The position numbers were made by a program, and so were the translations under genes. This document shows, piece after piece, positions 1 to 12,954 of a DNA stretch of 64,000 nucleotides. The stretch is from Neoceratodus forsteri (Eukaryota; Chordata; Ceratodontiformes; Ceratodontidae). Positions within the stretch are counted from its first letter, which is position 1. Each line of letters begins with the position of its first letter. Under the pieces are notes generated by a model. It searched no databases. It was not told the origin of the DNA and saw only the letters and a program-made list of their open reading frames with translations. The stretch is from NCBI GenBank assembly GCA_016271365.2, contig CM057456.1:891680001-891744000 (forward strand). Reading direction: 5' to 3'.

Positions 1-807
1 GGGAGAGGTGTGAAGTTCACTGTTTCCTTACACCAGTCCAGCTTGTAACAGGGTTCAAGCTTCATGAAGAATTTTCTTATTTGGAATCTAACCTAGAGGC
101 CTAGCCCCTGGGACTTTAATGACAAAATTATGCACCCCATGCAGGGAAAGAGTTGCCCTTGACAAGAGATGAGCATTGCCCCCTAACAGTTGCTGAGATT
201 TAAATAGTTAGGGGACTTTTTTCTAGTAGGTACAAAGAATCCTCGAGACTGTAGAAAACAAAATGTCAGGCTTAGGGCTTGAAAACCAAAGTCAAGGGGA
301 ATTGGCTAAGGTTGGCCAAGCCTCTGATAAGGGAAACTAGAGATTCCCTGTCTTCAGGGGAGAACCACCAACCTACCCAGATACCTGGAGAACAGCCTGA
401 TTTTTACTCCGTATCTGGGAACACTCTGGAGGCAGTCTAAATGGCATGGAATTAAACTGCCTGAGAAAAAACCCTGTACTAAGGAACTGAGAACATAGAA
501 TGTATCGAAGCAAACAAGAAAAATCCCCTACGTTTGCAAAAGAAAGACCTGAGTCAAGGAAGCATCCTGACCCCAGGTTGTGAAAATTGATAATGATTTG
601 CTGTTCCCTATTTTTGTTTAAGATTCGGGTAAGCCTGGGAAAAAGGTCAAACTCCCAAGCAGGAGGGAACCCTTTCACGAATTTGACCCTCACGAGGTTC
701 TGGTGCTCTAGTTATCACTGCTGACATGCTACTAAAGAACAACAGAGAATGCAGCATTTGGAGGTAAACTTTAGATATTTATTTACCTATCATGCACATA
801 GATATAC

Positions 808-811
<4 letters not shown>

Positions 812-849
<38 letters not shown>

Positions 850-855
850 ATATAT
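812..855. repeat. (TA)n microsatellite
   Basis: An almost uninterrupted run of TA dinucleotides, about 44 bases long, in AT-rich intronic DNA. Confidence 0.95.
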
Positions 856-1670
856 TTAAATGTTAATATCTGCATATATCTATCTCCCTTTATTTAAATT
901 TTTTTTTTAACCAATCAAAGAAGGGTTAAAAACTTCAACCAAGAAGAAAAGTAACTGAAGAAAAAAGGGATTATCAGGAATGAAAGAGCATTCCTGCCTA
1001 AACCCCTGGAAAACTTCACATTTGGAAATTTCCTAATGTGTTGGCGTAGTAAAAAAGGGTTAAAGGGAGAATAACTCCTACCCGAAGCCCCCCATTGAGA
1101 CTTTTGGGGGAAGGAACGCTTATATTTAACTGAGTACTAGGAGAGTTAAACTCATCCATACGTGCCTGTCAGCTTCAGTTTGACATAAAGACCAACCAAA
1201 ATTTGCACCAAAGCATAACCCAAAAGGCTGGAACTTTTCAGATAGGCAAGCCTGAGGGAAATGGCCTACGCCAAGACTCTAGAAGCTGTAACATTAGGGC
1301 TTACTATGAGAGCATAGTGTTACTAAATGCCACTTGGGTATTCCAGCAAACCGCCTTGTGAATAGTGATTAAGAGATGCCATACTATGGCAAGGATAGTA
1401 TACATCAAACACTCTTAATATATAATAGCGTATGCTACAAAAGTTAAGGCATTATGTAAAATTTGTTACACATGGTATATGATTATCTAGAGTCTATCTC
1501 TGGAGGGAAAGCAGACAGTGGCATGAGGCTGAGAAGCAGGCCGCTGTTTGCACTAACTCTCTTTAATCTAAAAGTGTACAGATAAAAACAGCAGAACACT
1601 TCCCAAGCTGGTAATTCATCTGAATGCTTCTGTCAACCCGGAAAAAGAAGGAGGTGTTTCCAGAACCTAC

Positions 1671-1765
1671 CTGTAGGAGTCTTCAGAGAGTTGCCGACTT
1701 CTTTGGAGGAAAGCAACCACCAGATCTACGAAGTCATCGTCCTCCACCTCTTTATCTGTGTCATC
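1671..1765 (-). other. Exon-like open reading frame, unassigned
   Basis: On the minus strand a polypyrimidine tract ending in CAG (at about 1766-1780) precedes a 95-nt open stretch, and a GTAGGT donor follows at 1665-1670. The frame gives an acidic peptide containing DKEVEDDDFVDLVV and then FLQRSRQLSEDSYR. The acidic run loosely resembles the acidic part of the DIRS gag proteins in this window (for example EEEEPDFVEMM in DIRS-D). A transposon remnant is therefore as likely as a host exon. It does not continue the TMEM245 frame: the upstream exon ends in phase 1, and this one would hit a stop at once. Confidence 0.3.
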
Positions 1766-1800
1766 CTGGAGGGAAAAGTCCAGGGAGCCCACCGGATGAA

Positions 1801-1801
1801 A

Positions 1802-1828
<27 letters not shown>
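1801..1828. repeat. (TA)n microsatellite
   Basis: A TA run of about 28 bases ending in a short CA stretch. Confidence 0.9.
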
Positions 1829-1833
<5 letters not shown>

Positions 1834-3284
1834 TTCATCATACCATAACCTGAATCAACCTCAGGGTGACTGACTGGAATTAGTGGGCCCCGAGAGGAGT
1901 TCATGAAGGAAATTCCTCTCCTAAATTACTAATAATCATAACAATAATATCCTTGGGTGCAAGGATTAACAAGGAGAGGACTACTCGGACCCGAAGGAGA
2001 CAAGAAATGCCCAGAAAAAGAAAGTATGGAATAATTGCCAAGCTCTCAGAAATTCAGTTGCAGAGGGCATAATTTTATCAACCCCTGATGTCTCCCTAAG
2101 TCCTTCAGGAGGGAGGGTCAGAGGAGATTAATCTCTATCTTTGTGCAGGGAAGAGGACACCCTGCCTATTTTCAAATTAAAGGCTTGGACAGAGAAACAA
2201 CTACTACAGAACCAGACTTGTAATAATAGAAGTCCCAAGTGGACTTGTCATTTCTTTTGTGTTAACTTGAGGTACCCTCCTCAGTGCTTTTAGAGGAGAG
2301 GGGTGGTAGACTAAAAGCCCAGATAATACTAATAGTTAGGCCAAAACTTAAACAAATCAAAATCAACTTTGAGATTTTTTTTTTCACAAAGAGGAAAAAA
2401 AACAGAACCACCTCCACACCTCTTGTTAACAAAGCCCACTGCACAGCAAACAAGAGAGTCTCACCCCCAAAAGAGAGGGGATTACCCTTCAAATATTAAT
2501 CATTTTGAATTTAAACAGAGTAAAAAGAGGTTCCAAAAATTGTGCTGGAAAGAAACGGAAAAAATGCGCACAAGCGCGAAAAAAACAAATCAATGATTTT
2601 ACCGCAAAAGTGTTAAAAACCACCAATAAATACTAAAAACTAACAAATTAAATAAAAATGACGCAATTTATTGTGCATGCGAGTGAATTTTACTTCAGAA
2701 AAAAAATGCCAAAACGGGAAAATACGAAAAAATCCAGCAACTGCGCGGAACCCAGCGCAGATGCAGTAAAAATAGATAAAATTAAGAAAATATACAAAAT
2801 ACCTTAAAGCAGCACTCAAAAAGAAAGAAAATGACACAGGAAGATCTCTGAAGAGAAGAGCTCCAGGGCAGTGTTGCCAGTTCAGCAGAGAAGAAGTTCT
2901 GAGGTCCTTCAGGCTGACTGCAGGCAGCACGCTACTCTAACTGTATCCTGATTGGCCAATGCCTTCCTCATTTGCATTGACTCCTCCTCTCCAGGGCAGC
3001 TAAACCCAGCTGGCATACTGCTTCTGTCAATAGATGCTAAAGAATTCCTGGGGTGGGAAGATGCAAATTCAGTTTTCTGCAAAATGCAACCTTCCGTGAG
3101 TACCAGCTTTACTGGATGTAGCAGTAGGAGCACACTTGCATCAAGATTTACATTTAACGACTCCTTGTAACCTGGGCGCAATTTTGTATCAGGTTAAGTA
3201 ATGAACAGTTCAGAATTCAAACAGAGCTACTGAGTACAAGAATAGAGCCCAAAGTTAAAAGGAGTCAATAGCTAACCTTTCATT

Positions 3285-3885
3285 CAAGCATTTTGGGCAT
3301 GTTAGTGACTCTTTCGGACTGCTATAGAGTACTTTGGGTGGGTAGGTTGGCCACAATATCTCAGAAAGAGACCTGGGAGTCACCATTAGAAATTCCCTCA
3401 AACAATTCAGCCATTGCAATAAAGTATACAGCAAAGCAACATGCTGGAAGCCATGAGGGAAACGGGTGACATGACCGGGACATACAACTTCTTGAGGGAA
3501 ATTAACAGAGTGAACAGTGAAGACCTGTTCACTAAAACAGTAGTGCAATAATGGAGGGTCATCAGTGGGAACTTCAGGAGAGACGTGTTGAAGTTTTATT
3601 TCACTATGAGAGTGGTGGAGCACCGAAACAAATTGCCAGCAGAAGTGGTGGGGGCTGGGACTATAAACAAGTTCAAAAATGGGTGGGACAGGTATAGGGG
3701 CTGGTAAAACCGACAGGAGCAGCTGGAGGAAGTGGGGAGATTTGGGGGGGGGTCTGGGGTAGGTATAAAGCTAAATAGCCCTGTAAGATGGTAGGTCAGG
3801 GGAGACAGGAAATGTTTCTGGGCAGACTAGATGGACCCTTGATCTTTATCTGCTGGCAAAGTCCATGTTTCTATGTTTCTACACA
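3285..3885 (+). mobile_element. CR1-like LINE, 3' end fragment
   Basis: Frame-by-frame translation of the plus strand gives the end of a CR1-type reverse transcriptase. RDLGVTIRNSLKQ is near 3370. A block around 3571-3690 contains RRDVLKFYFTMRVVEHRNKL and then PAEVVGAGTINKFKNGW. This is the standard CR1 C-terminus, where a long aliphatic block is followed by the basic MRVV and LP motifs. The 3' UTR ends near 3885 with the CR1-like phrase meaning 'gactagatggaccctt', and a short repeat built on 'tatgtttc' that resembles the CR1 octamer tail. The copy is truncated at the 5' side and carries stops and frameshifts, so it is dead. A second CR1 3' end lies at 31245-32005 in the opposite orientation. 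Confidence 0.75.
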
Positions 3886-4415
3886 GGTACCAGTTTGGTA
3901 GATCAATCCACTAACATGATGGAGCACTACAGTTCTTGAGTATTCCTTGTCCCTGAATCTGAATATAGTGCATGGTGCTACCTCGTTCTGCCCCAATTTC
4001 AGTAGTCTCTCAGAAGTCATTCTGCTGTAGTTGCGACATTCATATTGCAGCAGAACAAAGCAGTACTGACGTCATCAAACAATACATCATTTCAGTTGTG
4101 TTACACTCGTGTTACTGACAGCAGCACTATACCCAAGCATGTGCTTCTGTCAGTTTAAAAAAATGGCAGTAAAAAGAAAAGAAACTACACAGCAGTCAGC
4201 TGTTGGACAAACTTTTTTTCTGGTGGTGCACAGTTCAGAAGGCAGTAGCAGTGTGGCCATGACACAATCAGGCGGGCGTCGGAAAGTGGATTGCTGAACC
4301 AAAGAACTGTGCGATTAATCATGGTTGTCTCTATTTCAGGCAGCATTTTTATTTTTATTTTACCATACACTATATAAAATAGTATATGGGAGCCCCCATA
4401 CACAGCAAGGCTATT
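3886..4415. other. Intronic DNA, nothing recognised
   Basis: No coding, RNA or clear repeat signal was seen. The short ORFs here lack domain features. Confidence 0.5.
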
Positions 4416-4477
4416 TTTCACCTTGTGGTTACCAGGACGACAGACGGACCTGTCGTCATGGTAACCACTTGGTGAAA
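4416..4477. repeat. Near-perfect inverted repeat (hairpin)
   Basis: Arms 4416-4443 and 4450-4477 are complementary at 25 of 28 positions around a 6-base loop. The hairpin stops about 6 bases before the left end of DIRS-A. It could be a tiny foldback element or part of the original target, and no protein is encoded. Confidence 0.8.
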
Positions 4478-4482
4478 GAAAG

Positions 4483-4720
4483 TAGTTACGTAAGAACTTA
4501 CACTAACAGTAGGTCTTCAGGAGAGGCTCTTGCAGTAGGTATTTACCATTAAGACTGCACCCTCTGGTGTCAGGACTGCAAGGCAAACTTTAGCTAGCAG
4601 TGTTTGACAGTGGACCGCCCACTGACGTCACATGACAGACGTCAGCGTGACCCTATACAGTGGGTGGTCCCCGGTGCGCCCTCCAGTTCTCCCACCAGAG
4701 ACCTTAGAACAAAGCGACAG
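4483..4720. repeat. DIRS-A left inverted terminal repeat
   Basis: It begins around 'agttacgtaagaac' and carries the block from about 4525 to 4700 that pairs, inverted, with 10810-10980. The outermost 60 bases recur as reverse complement in the internal complementary region. Confidence 0.8.
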
Positions 4721-4801
4721 GAAAAAGGAGTAGGTTCCTAAAGCCTAAATAAGGCTGATAGGATAAGCAGTAGCAGAAGCTGGGGGAAGAAGGGAGGGAA
4801 A

Positions 4802-4912
4802 GATACCTACTGCAAGAGCCTCTCTCGAAGATCTGCTGTTACGGTAAGTTCTTACGTAACTGTGCTATCTTACTTCGAGAGGGCTCTTGCAGTATGTAAT
4901 AACCATTAGGAC
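4802..4912. repeat. DIRS-A internal complementary region
   Basis: The first half (to about 4862) is the reverse complement of the left terminus ('gtaagttcttacgta'). The second half ('tatcttacttcgagaggg') is the reverse complement of the right terminus. In the DIRS model this region templates completion of the element ends and formation of the circular intermediate. Confidence 0.85.
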
Positions 4913-5035
4913 TGAGTCCCAAGCAGTGTAAATCAGATAAGTCTGAAGCACGGGAGGCAGGAAAGGTCTGCAGAGACACAGGGAACTATGAAATGAGGCC
5001 CTGAAGGACAGCTAGTCCAAAGCCAACCCTGCGCC

Positions 5036-5877
5036 TAGAGGCAACGTCCAGACTGTAGTGTTTTGTGAAAGTGTGGACGGAGTTCCAAGTGTCTGCTGCA
5101 GATGTCAGCAGCAGACACATTTTTGAAACAAGCAGCAGAAGCGGCTATGCCTCTGGTAGGATGCCCTTTGACTTCCCCCTGCAAAGGTTTGTTATACATC
5201 TGGTAGCAGAAAATAATGCAGTTTGCCAACCATTTAGACAAACACTGCTTAGAAACTGCAATGCCCTCTCTTTTGAGCACAAAGGAAACGAAAAGCTGGT
5301 TCATTTTACGGACTGATTTTGTCCGGTTTCTGTAGTAGCGCTAAATTCTGTGAACATCTAAAGTGTGTAGAATTGCCTCCTCCTGATTAGAGTACTCATG
5401 GTAATACACCGGTATGTGAAAGGTCAGATTCAAAGTAAACTTGGAAACCACTTTAGGTAAAAACTTAGGATTAGTACTCAGAGACACCCAGTCTCTGTGA
5501 AAAATCAAATACCGCTCCTTTCACATCAGGGCCTGAAGCATGGAAATCCTTTGAGCAGAAGTAACAGCAACTAAAAAGAGCGCCTTCCAGGACAAGTAGC
5601 GCATGTCACAACTTTTGGCTGGTTCAAAAGGAGGCAAGGTAAGTTTCTCTAAAATAACATTCAAGTCCCACAGTAGAGCAGGATTATGCACCGGGGGTTT
5701 CAGGTGGAGAATTCCCTTCAGAAATGTTTTGTAAACCTCCAGATGAGCAATAGTTTTGCCTTCCACTGGAATGTGGCAGGTGGAAATGGCTGATAGGTGT
5801 ACCTTCAAAGAAGAGTAACTCAGGCCTAGGTCAGAGAGATGCAGGAGGTATTCCATGACCTGAGGGAAAGGGCACAA
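5036..5877 (-). pseudogene. DIRS-A tyrosine recombinase, broken
   Basis: Two separate frames cover the domain. 5521-5877 gives the N-terminal part, with SLKVHLSAIS and LPPFEP. 5036-5304 gives the catalytic C-terminal part, with GHPTRGIAAS, where the H-x-x-R box is preserved in form. Frameshifts separate them, and the expected R of box I lies in SAQRISML near the end of the first piece. The final K-H-Y type motif is degraded. The domain would insert the circular DNA intermediate, but not in this copy. Confidence 0.75.
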
Positions 5878-6129
5878 AAAAGGAGCCCCAACCTTTCGAG
5901 GTGGCTCAGATAGAAAATCTCCTCCATTTTATAGCATAAGTAGTTCTCTCTGGTTCACCCAGGGCAAAAGTCCCTTCACTTCCATGTGTGGCACCTTCTG
6001 ACATAGCCGCTTCACACTTTGGTGTTTCACCTAGGGTAGCCCAAGTCCTCATGGAGGCCAAGAAGCCTTCCACAAGAACTGGGGTTTCCACTGTCAGTAG
6101 CTAAAGAAGTGGAAACCATATTTGGGAGG

Positions 6130-7500
6130 TTAATGAGGGGCAATCAAAATCATGTGAGCCCCTTCTGCTTGCAGCTTGAGCAGTACCTTCTGCAGAATCA
6201 GTAAGGGGGGGGGGGGAAGGCATACAAGAACCTCCCTGTCTAACAAAGCGATAGTGCATCTCACCAAATAACACCAGGCCCTGGAACGAGTGAGAAAAAT
6301 TGGGTACTTTGCGTTGGATGGGGAAGCGAATAGATCGAGATCTGGATGACTCCACTGGTCGAATATGTCATCGACTACTGATTGGTTTAGTTTCCACTCA
6401 TGAACCTTGGCCCAGGTGCGGCTGAGACTGTCTGCTAGGACGTTCTGGATGCCTGGGACATGCATTCCATGAGGGAGATCCGATGCTGAACTGTCCAATA
6501 CCAAACTCACATCGCCTCCCTGCAAAGGGGGTATAACCAAGTGCCCCGCTGCTTGTTCAGGCACCATACTATGCACATGTTTTCCCTTTGGACCTGCAGA
6601 GGACATGGGCTGAGGAGGTGCTGAAAAGCCTAAAGGGCAAACAGCACCACCCGCATCTCCAGCATATTTCTGTGCAGGGAGAGCTCTGACTGAAACCACA
6701 GACCCTGTGTCCTGTGGCGTTCTAGATGTGCCCCCCCCCAACCCGGCACTGAAGCATCCGTGGTCAGAGTCTGGATGGGGGAAGAGGCTGAATGGGGACC
6801 CCTTTGCAGAGACTGTTGATATCCTGCCATCAAAGGAGGTCCTGGTGCATTGATCCAGAGACCAAGATCTTGTGATCGACATCGTCTGATCTCTGATCTC
6901 ACTGAACCCTGAGCGTCCACTGTGATATCCACATGTGAAGCCTGTCCACAGGAACCGTAGGGATGGCTGCTGCCATAAGGCAAAGGAGGCGCAGCACTGA
7001 CCTGGCCAAAACCCAATGACTGGAAGTCACAAACTGTGCCTGACGTTGCAGGGGTCTGCTCTGTCCAGTGGGGAGGAAAGCCTGACTCTGGGTATCATCG
7101 TGCTCTAATAAACTGCAGATGCTGAGGAGGTAAGGTGAGACCTGGGGATCGTTTCACTGTAACCTACACTTGGGCAAATAGGTCCAGGGTAGCCGAAGTG
7201 AGAGTTCCGCTGCTCTCAATGGGGTTGAGATCAGCCAACTGTCGAGGTAGGATACAGTAATGGCCCTGACACCGAGGGGTCAGCTGCTGCCACCACTACA
7301 GGCACTTGGTGAAAACCCCGGGTGCCAAGGGCAGGCCTTGAACTGGTAGTGTTCCCTCTGAAAGGAGAACCTGAAGTAGTGGCAGTTGGCCTGAAAGACA
7401 GGTATGTGCAGGTAACCATCCTGCATGTCCAGGGTGCAGAGCCACTGTCCTTTGTGTAGGGGAAGATCAGGGGCAGCAAGCCTGGAAGGGCAGCATCCGG
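6130..7500 (-). pseudogene. DIRS-A RNase H and reverse transcriptase, broken
   Basis: RNase H pieces include LTTDASVPGWGGAHLE and the NVLADSLSR motif at its end. The downstream block LDLFASPSNAKYP and MILIAPH is typical of DIRS polymerases. The RT piece upstream is badly decayed. The usual YLDD active-site box reads YLDS (codons at about 7238-7249), so the second catalytic aspartate is lost. Several frameshifts and stops are present. Confidence 0.7.
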
Positions 7501-10500
7501 AAACATTTGTACTCTATGTACAGATTCAAGGCGTTGAGATCTAGTATGGGGCATAAATCCCCAGTCTTACGATACATAGTCTGCACAGAATGTAAAGCCT
7601 TCCCCTTGTCCTGGAGGTTCGTGATGATGTCTTGGGCATCTCCTCCAAAGAGGACAGACCCCCAGAAGGGGGCATCCTGGATGGCAGCATGGACATCAGG
7701 TGCCAGCCCAGAAATCCTCCACCAGGAATACCTCCTAAGGCTCACTGCCGTGGCCTTACCCCTAGATGAGGAGTCAACCACATCGTAAGTCGCCCTCAGA
7801 GAGTGGTGACAAGCAACCTTAACTGATCTAATTGTGTCAGAGACTGTTTCCTTTGCTTCATAGTCCGGTATGGCCTCAATGACCAGCTCAAATTTACGAA
7901 AAAGGGACTTTTGGAACACCAACATGTGGGCCACATAGTTTAGAGCATGAATACCCAAGGTGGAAGAGGAATAAAACTTCCACCCAAATTGGTTGAGCTG
8001 CTTTGACTCCTTATCAGGCGGAGAAGCGCTCATGTGTTTAGGTTTAGCGGATCGGTTATGGGACATGCTAATGACCACCGAGTCCACTTTAGGGTGGGCA
8101 CTCAGGTGGTACTTGCCCTCTGGTATATGGTAAGTCCTGTCTGCCTTCTTGGCTACGATAAGAATAGATGAAGGCGTTAGTCAAATGGTAGAGGCTAAGT
8201 CCTCATGAGGCTCCAACCAGGGAGGCATGAGGACTGGACACAACTCCGGCATATTCAAATGCTCTGCCGGTTTCTTGTGTTTGGGGTCCTGATCGTCAGA
8301 TTTCCCCTCATACTGCAGGCCTCTGCGATCTTCTTGAGGAGGTCCATCATTGAGGGGTCCTCCGGAGGAGACTTTGGCAATTCCTTAGTCTTAGGCTCGT
8401 CTGGTGGAGGAGTTTCAAAGCCAGAAGCTGAGGCAGAGGAATCTGAAACCGAGTCCGACTCAGAAGAGTGAGTCCAGATTGGAGACCGAACCCCGGTGCG
8501 GGGGCACCTCCTAAAAAGTAATAGGAGGCTTGTCCTTTTCAGTGGCGGAAGTCACCCCTTTTGTCAGGCCTGATGTGAAAGGGCGGGACTCCACCAGCGA
8601 AGGGGATCTAGGCATCAGATCCGGGCGCACCAGAGTAGAGTCTGCCACCGGATGATGACTGTCCAACTCTGATACCAACTGGGACTTAGTCTTGGCCCAC
8701 CAGGACTGAAGGATGGCCCTAAAGTCCGCCTGAGGTTGGGGAGGCAGAGGTGTGGGCGGTGGAAGCTGGTACGCCGGCTGAAAACCAGGGGCATATCCTG
8801 GCATTGGGTATCCTGACGTCTGGTAACATAACGGTGGATAGCCTGGCGTATGGAGGTTAGGCGTCTAACCCAATGGTGGGTACCCCAGTGAAGGGAGACC
8901 TGGCGTCTGGTACCCCATGGAAGATATCCGGGGCAGGGCAACGAGTCGGCTGGTAGCCATGCATCTGGAAACCTGGCAATGGCCCTGATGGAGGAGCTCT
9001 AAGGCCAGATGAAGGACTCTGTGGAGGCCTGAAAGGTGGGTAGGAAGGACCTGAGGGTAGGAAGTCAGGCAAAGGGCCACTAGGGACTGAACTTGAGGAT
9101 GGCCCGGAGTGTCCCTCAGCCAAAGGCGGGGGAGTGGCAGAGGGCCCTACTGGGGGAAGCCTGAGGCGGAGGGTCCTGAGGGCCGACCGGGAGACTCCCA
9201 GGGAGGTCCAGCTGTGACCCAGAAACAGTATCATCAAGCTGACATCCTTCCAACTCTGGCTACGGGCACTCGGGAGAGGTCAGAGGGGGAGAAGCAGTAC
9301 CCAGATCGGGTGAGCTCGCCGGGGAATGCTGCAGCCGAAGCAGCAGCAGATGCTGGGTGGTCGCACTGGGTCTTTCGCCAGAACCTCGACGGAAGCACCT
9401 GGACTGTGCAGATGTCAGGAGAACCGACATCCGGCTTGTCAGCCTGGACAGTGCCATCAGACTCAGGGTTGCCTCCCCTTGTGTGTCTCTTCACCAGACC
9501 AGAGCTCCCTCGCGATGTTTCCGTTCATCCTCAGTCCCTCCCTTGGAAATCCCAAAGGTTTCCTTGGCGATGGGTGGTAGAGCGTTATCTGTTGCTGCTC
9601 CCACTCTGTGGAACAGTCTGCCTGCACCCGTCTGCTCCATGGACACCCAAGCCATCTTCAAGGTTTGTCTCAAATCCTGGCTGCTTGATGAGGCCAAGTG
9701 CCACTGCTCCCCTGGTTAACCCTCCTCCCTCCTCCCTATGTCCACAACAGTCCCCCCTCCGAGGTTGCTTGACCTCCCTCTGACGCTCTTTCACCCTACA
9801 TCTGTGTTCTGTCTAAATACTTGCTCCATGTACTCCCACTCTACAGAGCCTTGATGGTGTTCTATATGTTATGCAGTTATCTTTGCTAGGCACCTATTAC
9901 TGCTGTAAATAATGTAGTTAGTTTGTTGACTGTCCTGATGAACCGATCTGTTTTAGTGATAAGCTTGTACAGCCTCTCATTAGTTTTGTATTTTCTCTGC
10001 AATCTGCATTTGTCCATCAACAATGTCTGTATATTCATTAGCGCTGTATTATTGTATAAACGTCTCTCCTTTCATATTGCCAGATGCTGTGGCCAAGGTC
10101 GTGCCTGAAAACGGTCCCTTGGTTCAGCGCACTTACCCAGTTACCAAAGACATAGATACATAAATAAATAAATAAATAATCAGCCGTTGGAGCTAGAGCC
10201 TCCAGTGCCCCACTTATCAGCCTGGGCAGGGCGCTTGTTGGAGGCTCTGACAAGTAACTTATCAGCCCCACCAGCAGACACAGACCCTTTGGTTTGGAGG
10301 GCCTAGGCGTGGCAGGAGCCTCAGACTCAGCTGAGGTGAGCCACATTCTGAGACCAGTGGCTGACAGCCCGGGGGACCAAGGGGCTGCTCCTGGGTTGAA
10401 GCAGGCTTGTCTGAAATGGCGCCCTTCCTGGAGGAAGAGGGCCGCTGGTCATCTGTGGTCCCTGGAGGGAGCAGCGGGTGGGAGGGGGACCTGTCCAGGT

Positions 10501-10680
10501 TCCGGTGCTCCTCCTTGTCTGCCTGCATTTCCATGTGGCCTGACTGAAGTTCAAGCAGGCCTCACAGTCCTCGGTCTAGAGTTCCGGGCCTAGGCAGAAG
10601 AGGCAGAGGGAATGGTTGTCCTTATGTGGGAGTTGCATATCGCAGGAATCGCACAGGTTCTTATGCGACTTGGGAGGCAT
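7500..10680 (-). pseudogene. DIRS-A gag-like ORF1, interrupted by an L2 fragment
   Basis: Translation starts at the ATG whose first base is 10680, giving MPPKSHKNLCDSCD. A zinc-knuckle-like CLFCLGP motif follows and then CEAC after an in-frame stop. The middle is rich in P, G and Y with repeated PGY units (about 8750-8950). The C-terminal part contains LNQFGWKFYSSSTLGIHAL and a conserved SVKVACHHSLRATYDVV block. The L2 fragment at 9455-10178 separates the N-terminal from the middle part. The protein would package RNA, by analogy with retroviral gag. This is inferred from position and the Cys motif only. Confidence 0.65.
9455..10178 (+). mobile_element. L2-like LINE, 3' end fragment inside DIRS-A gag
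   Basis: The frame ALSVAAPTLWNSLP at about 9590-9640, followed by FKVCLKSWL, is the C-terminal end of an L2-type reverse transcriptase. It is followed by a ~450-bp 3' UTR and the tail 'gtgcctgaaaacgg ... acttacccagttacc' ending in (ATAA)n at about 10150-10178. The same tail ends LINE-H and three SINE or fragment copies in this window. The copy is 5'-truncated. I could not define a target-site duplication. Confidence 0.75.
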
Positions 10681-10794
10681 CAGAGAAGACATGCACAAAA
10701 ATATTTACTAAAAGGAAGTAAGGAATAAATGAAACTCTAAGATGAATACTCATCCAAAATGGCGATCAAACTGTAGCAGCGTTCTCCCCAAGGT

Positions 10795-10980
10795 CAGACA
10801 TGCACAGGTCGACAGCAGGAAAGAACTGGAGGGCAGGCCAGGGACCGCCCACTGTATAGGGTCATGATGTCAGTGGGCAGTCCCCGCCAGACACTGCTAA
10901 AGTTTTCTGGGCGGTCCTAACGCCAGGGGGCGCAGTCCTAATGGTAAATCCCAAATGCAAGAGCCCTCTCGAAGTAAGAT
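10795..10980. repeat. DIRS-A right inverted terminal repeat
   Basis: The reverse complement reproduces the left repeat, with ~75-80% similarity by eye. The final bases 'ctctcgaagtaagat' recur as reverse complement in the internal complementary region. Confidence 0.8.
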
Positions 10981-11212
10981 CAGCCTTGTTGTTTGTGGGT
11001 TCCCACACACTATTCTACATGTGATCATCACAAGAAACAGGACTGTTAGAACTCATCTAAACAGAGCTTTGCAAAGGTTCCATTTCAGCGTGCAAAATGG
11101 TTCTCCTCTTCAACACTGGTATGAAAAGGCATAATACAAACATTCTGATACCCACCAAAACACATCAAGCTTTATTAACCTTACAGGGAAATTTGAGTAC
11201 AGAGCTATATCA

Positions 11213-12954
<1,742 letters not shown>

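Larger units (their letters stand above)
1..3284. other. Unclassified intronic DNA
   Basis: No gene is recognised here. The stretch is AT-rich and holds two TA microsatellites (812-855 and 1801-1828), a short exon-like ORF on the minus strand (1671-1765, listed separately), and an A-rich segment at about 2480-2900 followed by a GC-richer block near 2860-3060. The last part might be the decayed end of an LTR or DIRS element, but I could not match it to the ends of the DIRS copies in this window. Short ORFs in this stretch look like chance. Confidence 0.5.
4483..10980 (-). mobile_element. DIRS-A, DIRS-type tyrosine-recombinase retrotransposon
   Basis: The copy runs on the minus strand in the order gag (right), RT, RNase H, tyrosine recombinase (left). 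The ends are inverted repeats: about 4530-4700 pairs with about 10810-10960, including shared 'accattaRgactgc' and 'ccctatacagtggg' blocks. An internal complementary region at 4802-4912 contains the reverse complement of the left end joined to that of the right end. This is diagnostic of DIRS elements, which pass through a circle and integrate by recombinase rather than integrase. An L2 3' fragment sits inside gag (9455-10178). All ORFs are broken, so the copy is inactive. Its ends match DIRS-B, so the two form one family. Confidence 0.88.

Noticed and set aside
2480..3060. LTR of an endogenous retrovirus
   Set aside because: There is an A-rich part next to a GC-richer part, but I found no terminal TG/CA with a partner copy, no primer-binding site and no gag or pol frame nearby.
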